Assembly: GCF_009727055.1 (NCBI RefSeq) | Contig: NC_052357.1 | Span: 14,235,376-14,299,375 of the forward strand | From: Benincasa hispida | Lineage: Eukaryota > Streptophyta > Magnoliopsida > Cucurbitales > Cucurbitaceae | Reading direction: 5' to 3' | DNA: 64,000 nucleotides | Part shown: one piece after another, positions 1-10,735 of the stretch | How positions within the stretch are numbered: position 1 is the stretch's first letter | How the letters are laid out: the number at the start of each line of letters is the position of its first letter | Notes under the pieces: model-generated | The model's input: the letters and a program-made list of their open reading frames with translations, nothing else | Told to the model about the DNA's origin: nothing | Databases searched by the model: none | Translations under genes and position numbers: made by a program

Positions 1-458
1 TTCCTCTCATTCTCACACTTCCCTCTTGAGACCCTATTCTTTCTCACTCCTCTCTCATTTCGTCGCCGTTCGCCACCGGTTTCCACTAGATCTGCACATT
101 TCGTCATTCGTTTCGTTGTCGTGCAGGTCTCCACCAAATTTGCCGTTTTCCGCCGGTCTCCACCAGATGTGCAAATTTCGTCGTTCGTTTCGTCGTCGTT
201 CAGGTCTCCGCCGGATCTTCTGTTCATCGTTCATCGTTGTTCGTTCCGAAGTTAGGGACGTTGTTGCTCGTTCGTCGTCCTATTACAGTCTTATTGAAAT
301 TGCTAGCCTTGAGAAACCAGTTTTAGTTGACATCATTGTGATCAATTGTTGCTGTTATTATCAACTTCTTATATTTTTCAACTCTTTGTGGTTACTGGTT
401 TTATTTGTTAGCATTAAAGCTTCATTGGAAAAGTGAATGAGTTGCTTTAATTGACTAG

Positions 459-563
459 GCAGAACAAAAATCAATTCCCGAGTCATCAGATTCTCTTGAT
501 GGCTTACGAAGTGGTGAAAGGGGCAATAATCATCAACATTTTTCTACAGTCTGTCATAAGCAG
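459..563 (+). pseudogene. Exon-like captured fragment A
   Basis: A 105-bp segment, open as 35 codons, is bounded by an acceptor-like AG at 457-458 after a pyrimidine-containing stretch and a GTAAAC donor at 564. It encodes an acidic, serine-rich peptide with the core ESSDSLDG. The same ESSDSLD core recurs in fragment B. An inverted copy is in the other arm around 3650-3755. It may be a piece of a host gene taken up by the transposon. I do not recognise the parent gene. Confidence 0.4.
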
Positions 564-918
564 GTAAACTTTTGATTATTTTGGTGTTGTGAACTTTTAT
601 ATTGACCTCAATATATATAAATCTGATCTTGGATTAACTAGACAACCAAAGTATTAAAAACAATGTTTAGTTTCATTAAGCTTTTCTTCTCATTGACATA
701 TCTTGGATTTTTCATTGTTCCTTTGCTTGTATTCATCGGACAAATAGATTTGTTAGATGAATCAATTTTCAATGACTTAAAATTGCAGTAGTATTTAGTC
801 ATGGCCAAACAATTTACATCTGAAAATTTCATTATTCTTTAGTTTTGACTCAATTAGAAAATAACTACATTTGAAGTATTTGCTTTAAACATTCGTGTAA
901 TTTTATTTCGTGAAATAG

Positions 919-1029
919 GTTGTATGGCCACTACGGACATCAAAATCTGAATCATCAGATTCTCTAGATAGCTTATTTGATGACAAGGATGCGCCCAATG
1001 AAATCTCTTCAGCTGTTATACCAAAGGAG
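919..1029 (+). pseudogene. Exon-like captured fragment B
   Basis: A 111-bp segment, open as 37 codons, lies between an AG acceptor at 917-918 and a GTAACC donor at 1030. It reads as a Ser/Asp-rich peptide containing SESSDSLDSLFDDKD. The copy in the opposite arm (about 3177-3287, minus) has lost one base at the matching GATAGC site, which shifts its frame. Preserved splice borders suggest capture of genomic, intron-containing DNA rather than a cDNA. Parent gene unknown. Confidence 0.4.
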
Positions 1030-1146
1030 GTAACCTACATACTAATGCTTTTTATCTTTAATGTGGAGCATATAAAGTTTTCTTGAGTCAAAATTGTTGA
1101 AATTGTTGAAAATGTGATATATGTAATTCCTACTCCCACGGAAAGG

Positions 1147-1321
1147 TTCTGGGCTTTCATGTCGGTTTAAAGGGTTTCATTTGATTCTTGGGCTTCAGTT
1201 GCAACCGATATTAAAGGGCTTTAATGTCGGTTGCAAATTTCATTAAAGGGCTTTAATGTCGGTTGCAACTGAAGCCCAAGAATCAAATGAAGCCCTTTAA
1301 ACCGACATTGAAGCCCAGAAT
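1147..1321. repeat. Perfect-looking hairpin of about 170 bp
   Basis: The two halves (1147-1220 and 1250-1321) are reverse complements around the words TTGATTCTTGGGCTTCAGTT and GTCGGTTTAAAGGG. The loop holds a short duplication of GGGCTTTAATGTCGGTTGC. This GTCGGTT vocabulary also marks the element's sub-terminal repeats, so the hairpin may be a displaced or duplicated CACTA end. Confidence 0.8.
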
Positions 1322-1812
1322 CTTTCTGTTTTATCAATTATTGTCCTTTTTTAAAAAAATTTCGTTGCCGAATCCATTTTTTTAGTCAAAAAGTATAACA
1401 TGACACATCATCATCGAACGTTGTGGCTATGACATATTATTCATGTATGGATTGTAAATCTATTACATTTAATCCACAAATTCTACTATAAAATTATAAT
1501 TTAAGAGGCCGTATTATAATTTAGGCATTAAAAACACAAATTACAAGTAATACAAACATTATGATTTTACAAACATTATGAGTTTACTATCCCTCTCCAC
1601 TTGGTAAGTATGGATCCCTTTATAATTCTTCTTGAACAGACCCTCCAACTTCAGCAGTGTCTGGTTATAGACATCTTTGTCTGACCACTATTGTTCAAAG
1701 TATCACAAATAAAAAAGGTGAGACAAAGGATTGAAAGTAAAAATGTGATCAAAATTCATATTGAACTAACCGTGTATATTGGGAATGTGCATAAATGGTA
1801 CATTCAAGGAAA

Positions 1813-1824
1813 ATTCTTGTAGTG
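1813..1824 (+). mobile_element. Internal CACTA right-terminus sequence
   Basis: ATTCTTGTAGTG occurs here as at 4561-4572. It marks either the end of a nested CACTA element or an internal duplication of a terminus. From 1825 to 3073 the sequence is AT-rich interior with no domain I can recognise. Confidence 0.55.
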
Positions 1825-3073
1825 AATGTGTTGGATCTAAAGTTCCTCAATAAAAAGCATAAAGAGGTTGCGATACCAAATCTTTACTCCTAGATATGAG
1901 ATACGAAGAAGAGAAACTTGGTTACTTAGATATAAGATACGAAGACGAAGAAAAATTTTCAGCAGCATAACGATGCTACCACAACAAAACCAAAAATTTA
2001 CCTTGAACCTGTTCAAAGAAACACACTCCCAAAAATATTTCACAACCACTTGTTCTCAACAAAACTATCAGAATTCCCAAAAAAAATGAATATTCAAGAA
2101 CACATACATCAATAAGCAAATTTAGCTTACAATGTACTTCAAATCTCAAAAGTTGTCACAAAAACTACCATAGTGCATGAATAACCCACAAACTACCATA
2201 GTGCAACCCAAAAACTCAAGCACCTTGAATCAAATCTAAACTACAAATAATAGTACTCATGAGTCATAAACGGGTGTTACATTCTAATCCAATATAGTCC
2301 AAAGAGAAATAAGCACACTATAACTTCTCAAACAGGAATTTTCATATCATTAGAGCCACTTGAAAACACTTAGAAACTGTGCTTAAAACTGCAAGCATTC
2401 AAAAATGCACTTACCAAGAACAATTTTTACGTGAATCCCTTGCTGTTGCAAGAAATCCATCTCCTCTCTTCCAAACAACTAAAAAACACACAACACCATT
2501 AAAAGTATATGGTAGAGGAAGAGATTGAGATAACACAAATGTGAGGCAACTTCAATCAATATGAACTAAAGCTAAACTCGTAGGAGTATAACTCAGGAAG
2601 CAAGAGTTTTCTTGAAACAGGCACAATTCTCTTAAATCCTTATAATACCAAAGCATTCTCCCTCTCAACAAATTTGCAGCGATCTATGTAGCAATGATAA
2701 AATCCACCCAATTCATTAATGGGAGCATCTCCACCTAAAATGCATTATAAGAAATCCTTATGGCTGCATAAATATTTGGCGATAACTTCAACCAAGTTGA
2801 TTATTCCAGAAGTGTACTAACCAAGCTTATCGATCGTAAAATTAACTTCACCAACAGTAAAGTTCATCATTAATAAGGATGCTTTATTGGTATCGTAAAT
2901 TTCATAATAATCATTAGCCTCCTGCAAGCGATACAACCAGTTGAGCAATAAAAAGAAAATACTTGAAAAACTTCAAGATATTTGCATTCTTCTATATTGA
3001 TAAACTATGAGCGAAGAAGGTAAATTCAATGTAGCCGTGATCATGTTGGTCAAATTTAATCCATTGAATTCCA

Positions 3074-4336
3074 CGTGGGAGCAGGAATTACATATATCAC
3101 ATTTTCAACAATTTTGACTCAAGAAAACTGTATATGCTCCATATTAAAGATAAAAAGCATCAGTATGTAGGTTACCTCCTTTGGTATAACAACTGAAGAG
3201 ATTTCATTGGTTGCATCCTTGTCATCAAATAAGTATCTAGAGAATCTGATGATTCAGATTTTGATGTCCGTAGTGGCCGTACAACCTATTTCACGAAATA
3301 AAATTACATGAATGTTTAAAGCAAATAATTCAAATGTAGTTATTTTCTAATTGAGCCAAACTAAAGAATAATGAAATTTTTAGATGTAAATTGTTTGGCC
3401 ATGACTAAATACTATTGCAATTTTAAGTCACTGAAAATTGATTCATAAGTTCATTGCCTAATAAATCTATTTGTCCAATGAATACAACCAAAGGAACAAT
3501 GAAAATTCCAAGATATGTTAAAGAGAAGAAAAGCTTAATGAAACTAAACATTGTTTTCAATACTTTGGTTGTTCAGTTAATCCAAGATCAGATTTATATA
3601 TATTGAGGTCAATATAAAAGTTCACAACACCAAAATAATCAAAAGTTTACCTGCTTATGATAGTCTGTAGAAAAATGTGGATGATTACTGTCCTTTTCAC
3701 CACTTCGTAAGCCATTAAGAGAATCTGATGACTCGGGAATTGATTTTTGTTCTTCCTAGTCAATTAAAGCAACTCATTCACTTTTCCAATGAAGCTTTAA
3801 TGCTAACAAATAAAACCAGTGACCACAAAGGGTTGAAAAATATAAGAAGTTGATAATAACAACAACAATTGATCACAATGATGTCAATTAAAACTGGTTT
3901 CTCAAGGCTAGCAATTTCAATAAGACTGTAATAGGATGACGAACGAACGACGACGTCCCTAACTTCGGAACGACGACGTCCCTAACTTCGGAACGACGAC
4001 GTCCCTAACTTCGGAACGAACAACGATGAACGATGAATAGCAGATCCGGCGGAGACCTGCACAACGATGAAACGAACGACGAAATGTGCAGATCTGGTGG
4101 AGAACGACAGATCTGGTGGAGACCTGCACGATGACGAAACGAACGACGAAATGTGCAGATCTGGTGGAGACCGGCGGAGAACGACAAATCTGGTGGAGGC
4201 CGGTGGAGAATGGCAGATCTGGTGGAAACCGGCGGAGAACGACAGATCTGGTGGAGACCGGCGAAGAACGGCGACGAAATGAGAGAGGAGTGAGAAAGAA
4301 TAAGGTCTCGAGAGGGAAGTGTGAGAATGAGAGGAA
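3074..4336 (-). repeat. Right arm of long inverted repeat in the CACTA element
   Basis: Reverse complement of 1-1140. It is about 120 bp longer, mainly because short tandem repeats near 3945-4275 expanded. The exon-like fragments recur here on the minus strand, one with a frameshift. Confidence 0.85.
3945..4275. repeat. Minisatellites expanded only in the right arm
   Basis: A 23-bp unit (core GACGACGTCCCTAACTTCGG) occurs three times at 3949-4020, where the left arm has one copy. It is followed at 4085-4275 by about seven degenerate units on the core AGATCTGGTGGAGAC. The open frames across this stretch are a consequence of the repeat and not evidence of a protein. Confidence 0.8.
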
Positions 4337-4410
4337 AAAGAAAATAGAGGGAAATGAAAAAAATGGAGGGAAAATAGAAAGTTAGAGGAAAAAGTGAAGT
4401 GGGTCTTTAA

Positions 4411-4572
4411 TGTCGGTTTAAAACCGACATTAAATGTACCCACACAATGTCGGTTTAAAACCGACATTAAAGATTCGCTTTTTTTTTTTTAAAAAAAAAA
4501 AAGACAAAACTGACATTATACATTTGATTTCACTTTTTTCAACCTACATTAAAACCCAAAATTCTTGTAGTG
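4411..4572 (+). repeat. CACTA sub-terminal palindromes and terminus
   Basis: Two 23-bp palindrome copies (4411-4434 and 4446-4469) read AATGTCGGTTTAAAACCGAC plus ATT. An A/T tract and the TTCTTGTAGTG terminus follow. Such sub-terminal repeats are the usual transposase-binding sites in this superfamily. Confidence 0.75.
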
Positions 4573-5010
4573 TTTCCTAGGTCATCCTATTGAAATGGGA
4601 ACCTTACTAGTTAACGGTGTTATATCTAATGGTTACTATTTCGTGGTTAGTCTTATGCAAACTCATTGCACCCCCACTTGCATGTCAACTACACGAACGC
4701 ATTTGATCATGACGTTTGTATAAAAAACAAAGTGTGTCGTATCCATAGTGTTACCAGAATAAGGTATCCAGCCTTATCCCTATACCATATACTCTTTAGA
4801 CTGTATCTTGAACATTGATCCTTGTATGTCTCCAGATACAGTTCAAGACTCATAAGGCAACATTGGATGTTAGTTTATTAGATTTAGGGTTATTAAGACA
4901 AAATAAACACAAATAATAACATTTATTAAATTAACATCTATAACTCTTTATTGACGACAGTCAATTAATAATATTTACTATCTACGAGTTTTAGGGCATA
5001 AAACACAACA
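4573..5010 (-). mobile_element. Copia-family LTR fragment (minus)
   Basis: Read on the minus strand it starts near 5008 with TGTTGTGTTTTATGCCC and continues with the GATAAGGCTGGATACCTTAT block seen in the plus-oriented LTR at 48984-50697. It is only the 5' part of an LTR, cut by the CACTA end. From 5011 to 5164 there is AT-rich spacer with a poly(A) run at about 5099-5130. Confidence 0.65.
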
Positions 5011-5094
5011 GATAGTTTTTTTAATGGCTTTCTTACTTTTTTAATTTTTTTGGATGGTCCCATATAATGATATTACTGAAATATCCCTATGAAA

Positions 5095-5131
<37 letters not shown>

Positions 5132-5164
5132 GTCTTTTCTCTTAGTTGTTTGAAATCCCCAATT

Positions 5165-7100
5165 TTGCTTACTTTTTCTATTGGGGTTTATGTCCTAACT
5201 CTCGTGATTTGTAATGTATAAACAAAATTAATTTATTTAATAAAAATATGGAATTATTTTATTTGACAATTAAACTTGTGTAATTTAATTTGATAAATTA
5301 AGATCCAAGGTTATTTAATGTAGCTTAAATAGTATATGGTTGACATATAGGTAGTTCTATTCAAATAGTAACTTAAAAGGTCTATAATATATGGATAAAG
5401 TTTGGTGTCTTATCCTGATAATACTATGGATAGGACCCACTTTGTAAATGTTATAAATGTTGTAAGTATTAGAAACAATTTGAACCAATTCTTTCACATA
5501 TATAGACATACGAGTGGAGGTATCTTGTTCAAAGAGTTTGTATAAGACTGGACCGCAAAATAATTAATCTCTCTTTATAACACCATTTACTAAAGAGATT
5601 AGTATTTCTATGTAACTCGATCTAAATCCTGAGTGAGTTATGGACTCCTGTTTGTGAGGGCTTGTCCTTTGATTTGTATGGTAAGAGTGGCCCGAATCGC
5701 CGACTCAATAAGCCTACCATTTTGGGGATAGGATCGAGTGGGGAGCTAAGAACATAGCTATATAAGATGCAATTCACTCCTTCTTGACTTTAGGGTAAGT
5801 AGATGAGTTGTTCCCTTATGTGCTGATTTCGAGTCTTGAACAATGGGCTCCTCCCTTTTATTGGCCTAAAAGGGATTTTGTTTATAGTTGAACCATAAAC
5901 AAGTTGTTCATTAGAGGATCAATGGGACTTAAGGAGTAAGTAGTAATAATAGGGATAAAACGATAATTTGACCCAACTGTAATTATGAACGACTCGTGAA
6001 GGATCAACTTATTGGCAATGGTTATATCCATGGACATATAAATATTCTAAAATGCGAAGAGTGTAACTGTGAGTCTTTAATGGAGTGATCCATAATTAAT
6101 AAATTTTGATTAATTTAATTAAAGAATTTAATTAATTAATCTCGAATTATTAGAGCTTCTAATCTGTAGGTCCATTAGGTCCCCTACTAGCTCACTAAGG
6201 ATAAACACAAGGATAATTTAGTTTTTGAAGAATTTGAATTGTTCAAATTATAAGGGAATATTTTTAAACCGTACGTGATACAGTTAATATAGTGTATATA
6301 GATACATTATATTATAAAGTTAATTTTGAATGAAATTTAAAATTCAATTATATAATTTTTTAGAATAATGTATTTGAATAAAATTGAAATATTAAATAAT
6401 ATGATTGAGATTCATATTAAAATTATAGGTTAAATTTAATGTAAATGGGATACGCATTAAAAGTATAGGTTATAAGAAAAGATACATTTGAATATGATTC
6501 GAATGTAATATCTAATTAAATTTTATTTTATTTAATAAATTAAATAATAACTTCCCTGTAGTTACAAGGGAGTTAGAGGGAGTGGGTTGAAAGGAGTTAA
6601 TTCCCCTCACTCATTTTGCACATATTAACTTCTGCATTTTGCTGGGAGTTGGTAGAATTCTCATTCACATAATCACTTTCTCACTTCTCTCTCAATCTCT
6701 CATCATTCTCAAATCACAGAGAAAAAGTTTCTCTGAAAAATTCTTCATTTTGTATTCCAAAAAAGGTTCCCACAAACCAAGTCTTGCCGGAGAATAGCAG
6801 AAAAGACTTAGCAGTGGTGTCTAAGTTCATGATTGAAAAGGTAATGGACATAGTGAAGAATTGGAGAAGATTGAGAAGTTGTCTTCAAAAAAATTTTCTT
6901 TTTCCTTGAAGTTCTTCACAGTAAAAACATGCTTAGTTTGATGTTTAATCTTCTCTCTATTTTCTGTATTTTTCAAAACAATAATTAAAAGCATAGGCGA
7001 TCAATCGCTTCTGCACGAATTTGATCCCTTCATTTTCAATTTTTATTTAGAAGATTTGTTGTATAATTTCTAGTAGATAAAAAACAAAAACAAAAAGTGT
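5165..7100 (+). mobile_element. Copia-family LTR (plus), probably solo
   Basis: Starts near GGGGTTTATGTCC and follows the same block order as the LTR at 48984-50697: actual blocks include a GTTTGTATAAGAC..GGACC stretch, GGTCCATTAGGTCCCC and an AT-rich tail. No primer-binding site or coding region follows, so it is likely a solo LTR or truncated copy. The 3' border is uncertain because the similarity with 60850-61690 runs past it. Confidence 0.6.
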
Positions 7101-7171
7101 GTTTGAATTGAAAAGAGAATCACAATGTGAATTTCAAATAGAAGATGCCCCTAATTGTTATCATATTTCCA

Positions 7172-7735
7172 TTAAGGCTTTTTTTTTTTTTTTTTTTTGT
7201 TGTTGTACAAGTGACCCTTTTCAAAGTGCTTTTATGATTAATGACCCTCCCCTCACAAATGTATGAATTTTAACCTTCTACTTATGTCACATCCCACTAC
7301 TATTTTTTTTTATAATTGCATTAGGGATGACCAAATCTATCTAACACTAACACTGTGATCATCTCTATCGCGATCTCCATTTTTTCCTCATTTTTCTCAA
7401 AGTTTGTTGTGTTTTTGGGTGATAAAAATAAGATCATCATAGAGATAAATCACGTTAGGGCTACTCTTGGTCATCCTTAATGCGATACATTAGAATGTGT
7501 ACAATAAGTTTGTTGTGTTTTCCTTATTTTTCTCCCAGTTTATTGTGTTTGGATAAAAAAGCTAAAGATTACGATAGGGATAACCAAAATGTTAGGGCTA
7601 CCATAGATATGACCTAAGATCTGACATAAGCAGAAGGTTAGAATTCATACATTTGTGGGGTGGATCATCAATCATAAATACCCTTAGGAAAGTGTCATGC
7701 ACACAAAAACCTCTATTTTCATTTGTTTGCAAAAT
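7172..7735. mobile_element. Foldback (MITE-like) element of about 0.5 kb
   Basis: The ends are long imperfect inverted repeats: 7200-7290 (GTGACCC..ACAAATGTATGAATTTTAACCTTCTACTTATGTCA) pairs with 7618-7712. The centre also pairs around TTAGGGATGACCA..TGGTCATCCTTAATG. It has no coding capacity. A poly(T) run at 7178-7198 borders it. The same structure is present in the inverted copy near 60130-60745. The superfamily cannot be set without a clean target duplication. Confidence 0.6.
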
Positions 7736-7877
7736 TCTTGCATCTTTTAATAGCGAAATTGTTGCAACTTATTATGTTGAAGAAAAGTTCTAAGACTTCA
7801 TTAATCAACTCAAATTAGAAGAAGTATATATATGTTTCAAATCTCATTATAATATTTTCAACTTATTCCAATTAAGT

Positions 7878-7950
7878 GTGTGTGTATGTATGTATGTATG
7901 TATGTATGTATGTATGTATGTATGTATGTATATATGTATGTATGTATAAG
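7878..7950. repeat. (TATG)n microsatellite
   Basis: About 15 copies of TATG with a short TATA interruption. A shorter, degenerate CATA run lies at the matching place of the inverted copy (59945-59990). Confidence 0.95.
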
Positions 7951-8039
7951 AATACACCCATCTTTATGCATTCCATTTTATCACTCACACTAAAAAAAAT
8001 TAACATATTTTAAAAACAAATAAGAAAATTTTGTTGCGT

Positions 8040-9850
8040 GACAAATGATGATTGGACAATTTAATTGTAACATTCTGAGTTGTAGGAAGTTTTAAATTAA
8101 GTATCGCAAATTATTGAGTTTTAATTTCCCTAATCTTTGGAATTTGAAATAAGAGTGTTATAGTTGAAGAAGTTTCATTGGTTAAGGTGGATTCTTTTGA
8201 GTAGAGATTTAAATTAATTTGAAGGGATAATTGAATTATTTGGTTAACAAATTTTGATTTTGTGGAATTTGGAGTTTTTTTTAAGGGATTGAAATTTAAG
8301 AGGGAAAAGGGGAAACTGTGGTTTTAAAATTTTACCCTCTTTAATTTTGGAGTTTGGATCCAAAATTTAATTAAAGAATTAGAAGAAAATCACACGAGGT
8401 TTCCTGAGAAACGAATTTCGTGGAGTTGAACTTGGGTTGGTGTTGGTGTTCATATTGATTTGATGCGATGTGGTTCGATCTCTAGTACTTGATTCTCTGA
8501 TTCTCCCTCTGTTGAAAGGATATGCTTATCTTGAAAAAGAAAAGCACCGAATGTTCTTGAAGTAGACTTCAGGAGTCTTAGGAGTCCTTTGTTTGCTGAT
8601 GAATTCTCTACAGGTTCTCTAAATGTAGAATTGCTAATCCCTACAAATAAAGAGGACTTCTCTATTTAGAGTTCTAAAATATGCCTCGTGGACTTAGGCT
8701 TGGTTGGTCCATGGGCCTGACCCTTGGGCCCAATTAGTTAGACTTTGGGTTGATTGATTCATGGGCCTTGCTTTTAGGCCCAATTAGTTAGATTTGGGCT
8801 TATTTGACATTTGGATCCAATTCAGTCTATTTTTGGGCTTAGAGACTTTAACTCGAATAATAATAATTTTAAATTGAACCAAGTTAAATTTTATCCAATT
8901 CAACAATTATGATAAAACCACGTGGTATCATCGAAATTTATCTTCAACTTCACTTTGGGGCACATGTCACCTTCTAGTTTGTCCCAAATTTAATGATTTG
9001 GAATTTCGTCATTAATTTAGTGAATGATATGACCGTTTATGATTGGTCCAAAATTTCTCGCTCAACAAAGATAAATAGTTTATTTAGAATTTATTTAAAT
9101 CAAGTATCTAAAAAGATTTGAAAATTTGGATTCAAGTTAATTTGAAAATTTTAAATTTAATTTTGGAATTTAGAATTTTTGGAAAGAAGTGATTTAAAGT
9201 TGGTGAATTTATTTTAAGGTTAATTTAATTAATTGGAGAAGAGAAGAAAGATTTAAGTTTGAATATATATGGGTTTTGGAATTTAAGAGAAGAAAAGGAA
9301 AGAATATATATGGGTTTTAGAATTTAAGAAAAGAAAAAGAAGACAAATATATATATATATATATGTATATATATAAAGAAAGAAAGAAAGAGGAAAATGA
9401 TTATTTAATAGAAGAACTTTCCCTCGAAAAGGGTGCTAAAAAAAGAGAAAAAGAAGAATTTCATCTTCTTCTTCGTGAAGGGTAAACGGTTGTCGTCGTC
9501 CGTTTCACCTTTGATCTATCAGGCTGTTGTTGTAGTTCTGTTGCTTAGTCAGTGTTATTTTGCTAGAATCCTAGATTTTGGGTTCAAGATGTGGAACTTT
9601 GGGGCAGTGCTCACCAAGGAAGAAACCAATATTCGAGAAAAAATTGTTAAAGTTTGATAACTATTGGGCAAGTTCGTGATGGTAATCTTGGGATGATTTA
9701 ATGTCTAAAATTGGGCTTAAAGGTTAAGATTGATTTTTTATCCATGTTGTAGATTCTAATTCAAAGGTTTTTTGGAAAGTTAGAAAGGAGTTAAACTTCG
9801 GTTAATTTTGGACTCAATTTTGAGGTAAGTAATCTTACTACTGGAACAAC
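8040..9850. other. Non-coding retroelement-like DNA
   Basis: AT-rich sequence with GGGCCCAATTAG repeated near 8700-8800 and runs such as TATATATA near 9350. The 74-codon frame at 9433-9657 has no recognisable domain. Wording such as GAGGTAAGTAATCTTACTACT just before the minisatellite resembles gypsy LTR interiors, which is inference. Confidence 0.35.
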
Positions 9851-9855
9851 CCTTG

Positions 9856-10735
9856 TAACTCTCCCATTCGGTTATCTAGGGATGACCCCGGAAAGGTCTA
9901 CCTATTGTATCGCCGCTCTTGCTCCTGCTTCCTAATCGTCATGGGAGGGCCCCCGAAAATCACAGCTCTCCCATTCGATCACCTAAGGACGACCCCGAAA
10001 AGGTCTACCTATTGTATCGCCGCTCTTGCTCCTGCTTCCTAATCGTCATGGGAGGGCCCCCGAAAATCACAGCTCTCCCATTCGATCACCTAAGGACGAC
10101 CCCGAAAAGGTCTACCTATTGTATCGCCGCTCTTGCTCCTGCTTCCTAATCGTCATGGGAGGGCCCCCGAAAATCACAGCTCTCCCATTCGATCACCTAA
10201 GGACGACCCCGAAAAGGTCTACCTATTGTATCGTCGATCGTGCTCGTGCTTCCTGATCGTCATGGGAAGGGTCCCGAAAAGGCTTACAATTTTCCCATTC
10301 AATTACCTAGGGATGACCCCAGAAAGGTCTACCCATTGTATTGTTACTCATGCTCGTGCTTCTTGATCATCATGGGAGGGGCCCTGGAAAGGCTTACAAC
10401 TCTCCTGTTTGATCACCTAGGGACGACCCCGAAAAAGTTCTACCCATAGTATCGTCGCTCGTGCTCGTGCTTCCTGATCCTCATGGGAAGGGCCCTAGAA
10501 AGGTTTACAACTCTCCCATTCGATCATCTATGGACGACCCCGAAAAGGTCTACCAATTGTATCTTTTGATCGTCATGGGAGAAACCTGGAAGGGCTTACA
10601 ACTCCCTTATTTGATCAACTAGGGATGACCCCAGAAAGACTACCCTTGCACATTTTGATCGTCATGAGGGGAAGTGGGGGAGGAGACTGGAAAGGCTTAC
10701 AACTCCCCCATTCGATCAAATAGAGATGATCCTGA
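9856..10735. repeat. 107-bp minisatellite, about eight units
   Basis: The first units repeat at exactly 107-bp spacing. Landmarks are CGTCATGGGAGGGCCCCCGA, CTCTCCCATTCGATCACCTA and GGTCTACCTATTGTATCG. Units at about 9860-10220 are nearly identical, and later ones diverge and shorten. Because 107 is not a multiple of three, the array gives staggered repeated open frames (for example 9919-10149 and 10026-10256), which I read as artefacts. Confidence 0.92.

Larger units (their letters stand above)
1..1140 (+). repeat. Left arm of long inverted repeat in the CACTA element
   Basis: This arm matches 3074-4336 in reverse complement from the first base of the window to the CTACTCCCACG block near 1130. 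Differences are scattered substitutions, small indels and repeat expansions in the other arm. It contains two exon-like segments. A transcript crossing both arms could fold into a hairpin of more than 1 kb. Confidence 0.85.
1..4572. mobile_element. CACTA-type DNA transposon, non-autonomous, 3' part
   Basis: The right end at 4561-4572 reads ATTCTTGTAGTG, the reverse complement of the CACTACAAGAAT terminus of plant En/Spm (CACTA) transposons. Just inside it are two copies of a near-perfect palindrome on the core AATGTCGG..CCGACATT, matching the sub-terminal repeats expected of CACTA elements. The left end lies outside the window, so no target duplication can be checked. Most of the body is a very long inverted repeat (1-1140 with 3074-4336). 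No transposase is visible, so the element must have depended on another copy. A second CACTA-like right end lies inside it at 1813-1824, suggesting a nested or rearranged structure. The open frames at 26-436 and 3982-4467 come from low-complexity repeats and are not called as genes. Confidence 0.75.
6240..8030 (+). repeat. 1.8-kb repeat, inverted copy at 59841-61690
   Basis: The whole stretch (LTR tail, stem-loop element, TATG microsatellite and the final CACTCACAC..AAATAAG block) matches the other end of the window in reverse complement. Landmarks include AAGTCTTGCCGGAGAATAGC at 6780 and its complement at 61120. The match ends near 8025 here and near 59841 there. Confidence 0.85.

Noticed and set aside
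26..436. 136-codon open frame, and 161-codon minus frame at 3982-4467
   Set aside because: Both lie in the low-complexity repeats of the CACTA arms, differ between arms and have no domain.
9919..10449. Four overlapping 69-77-codon open frames with near-identical proteins
   Set aside because: They are produced by the 107-bp tandem array read in shifting frames. There is no start context or domain.
9856..10735. CRISPR-like array (regular repeats)
   Set aside because: The units are contiguous with no unique spacers, no cas genes are present, and the DNA is eukaryotic.
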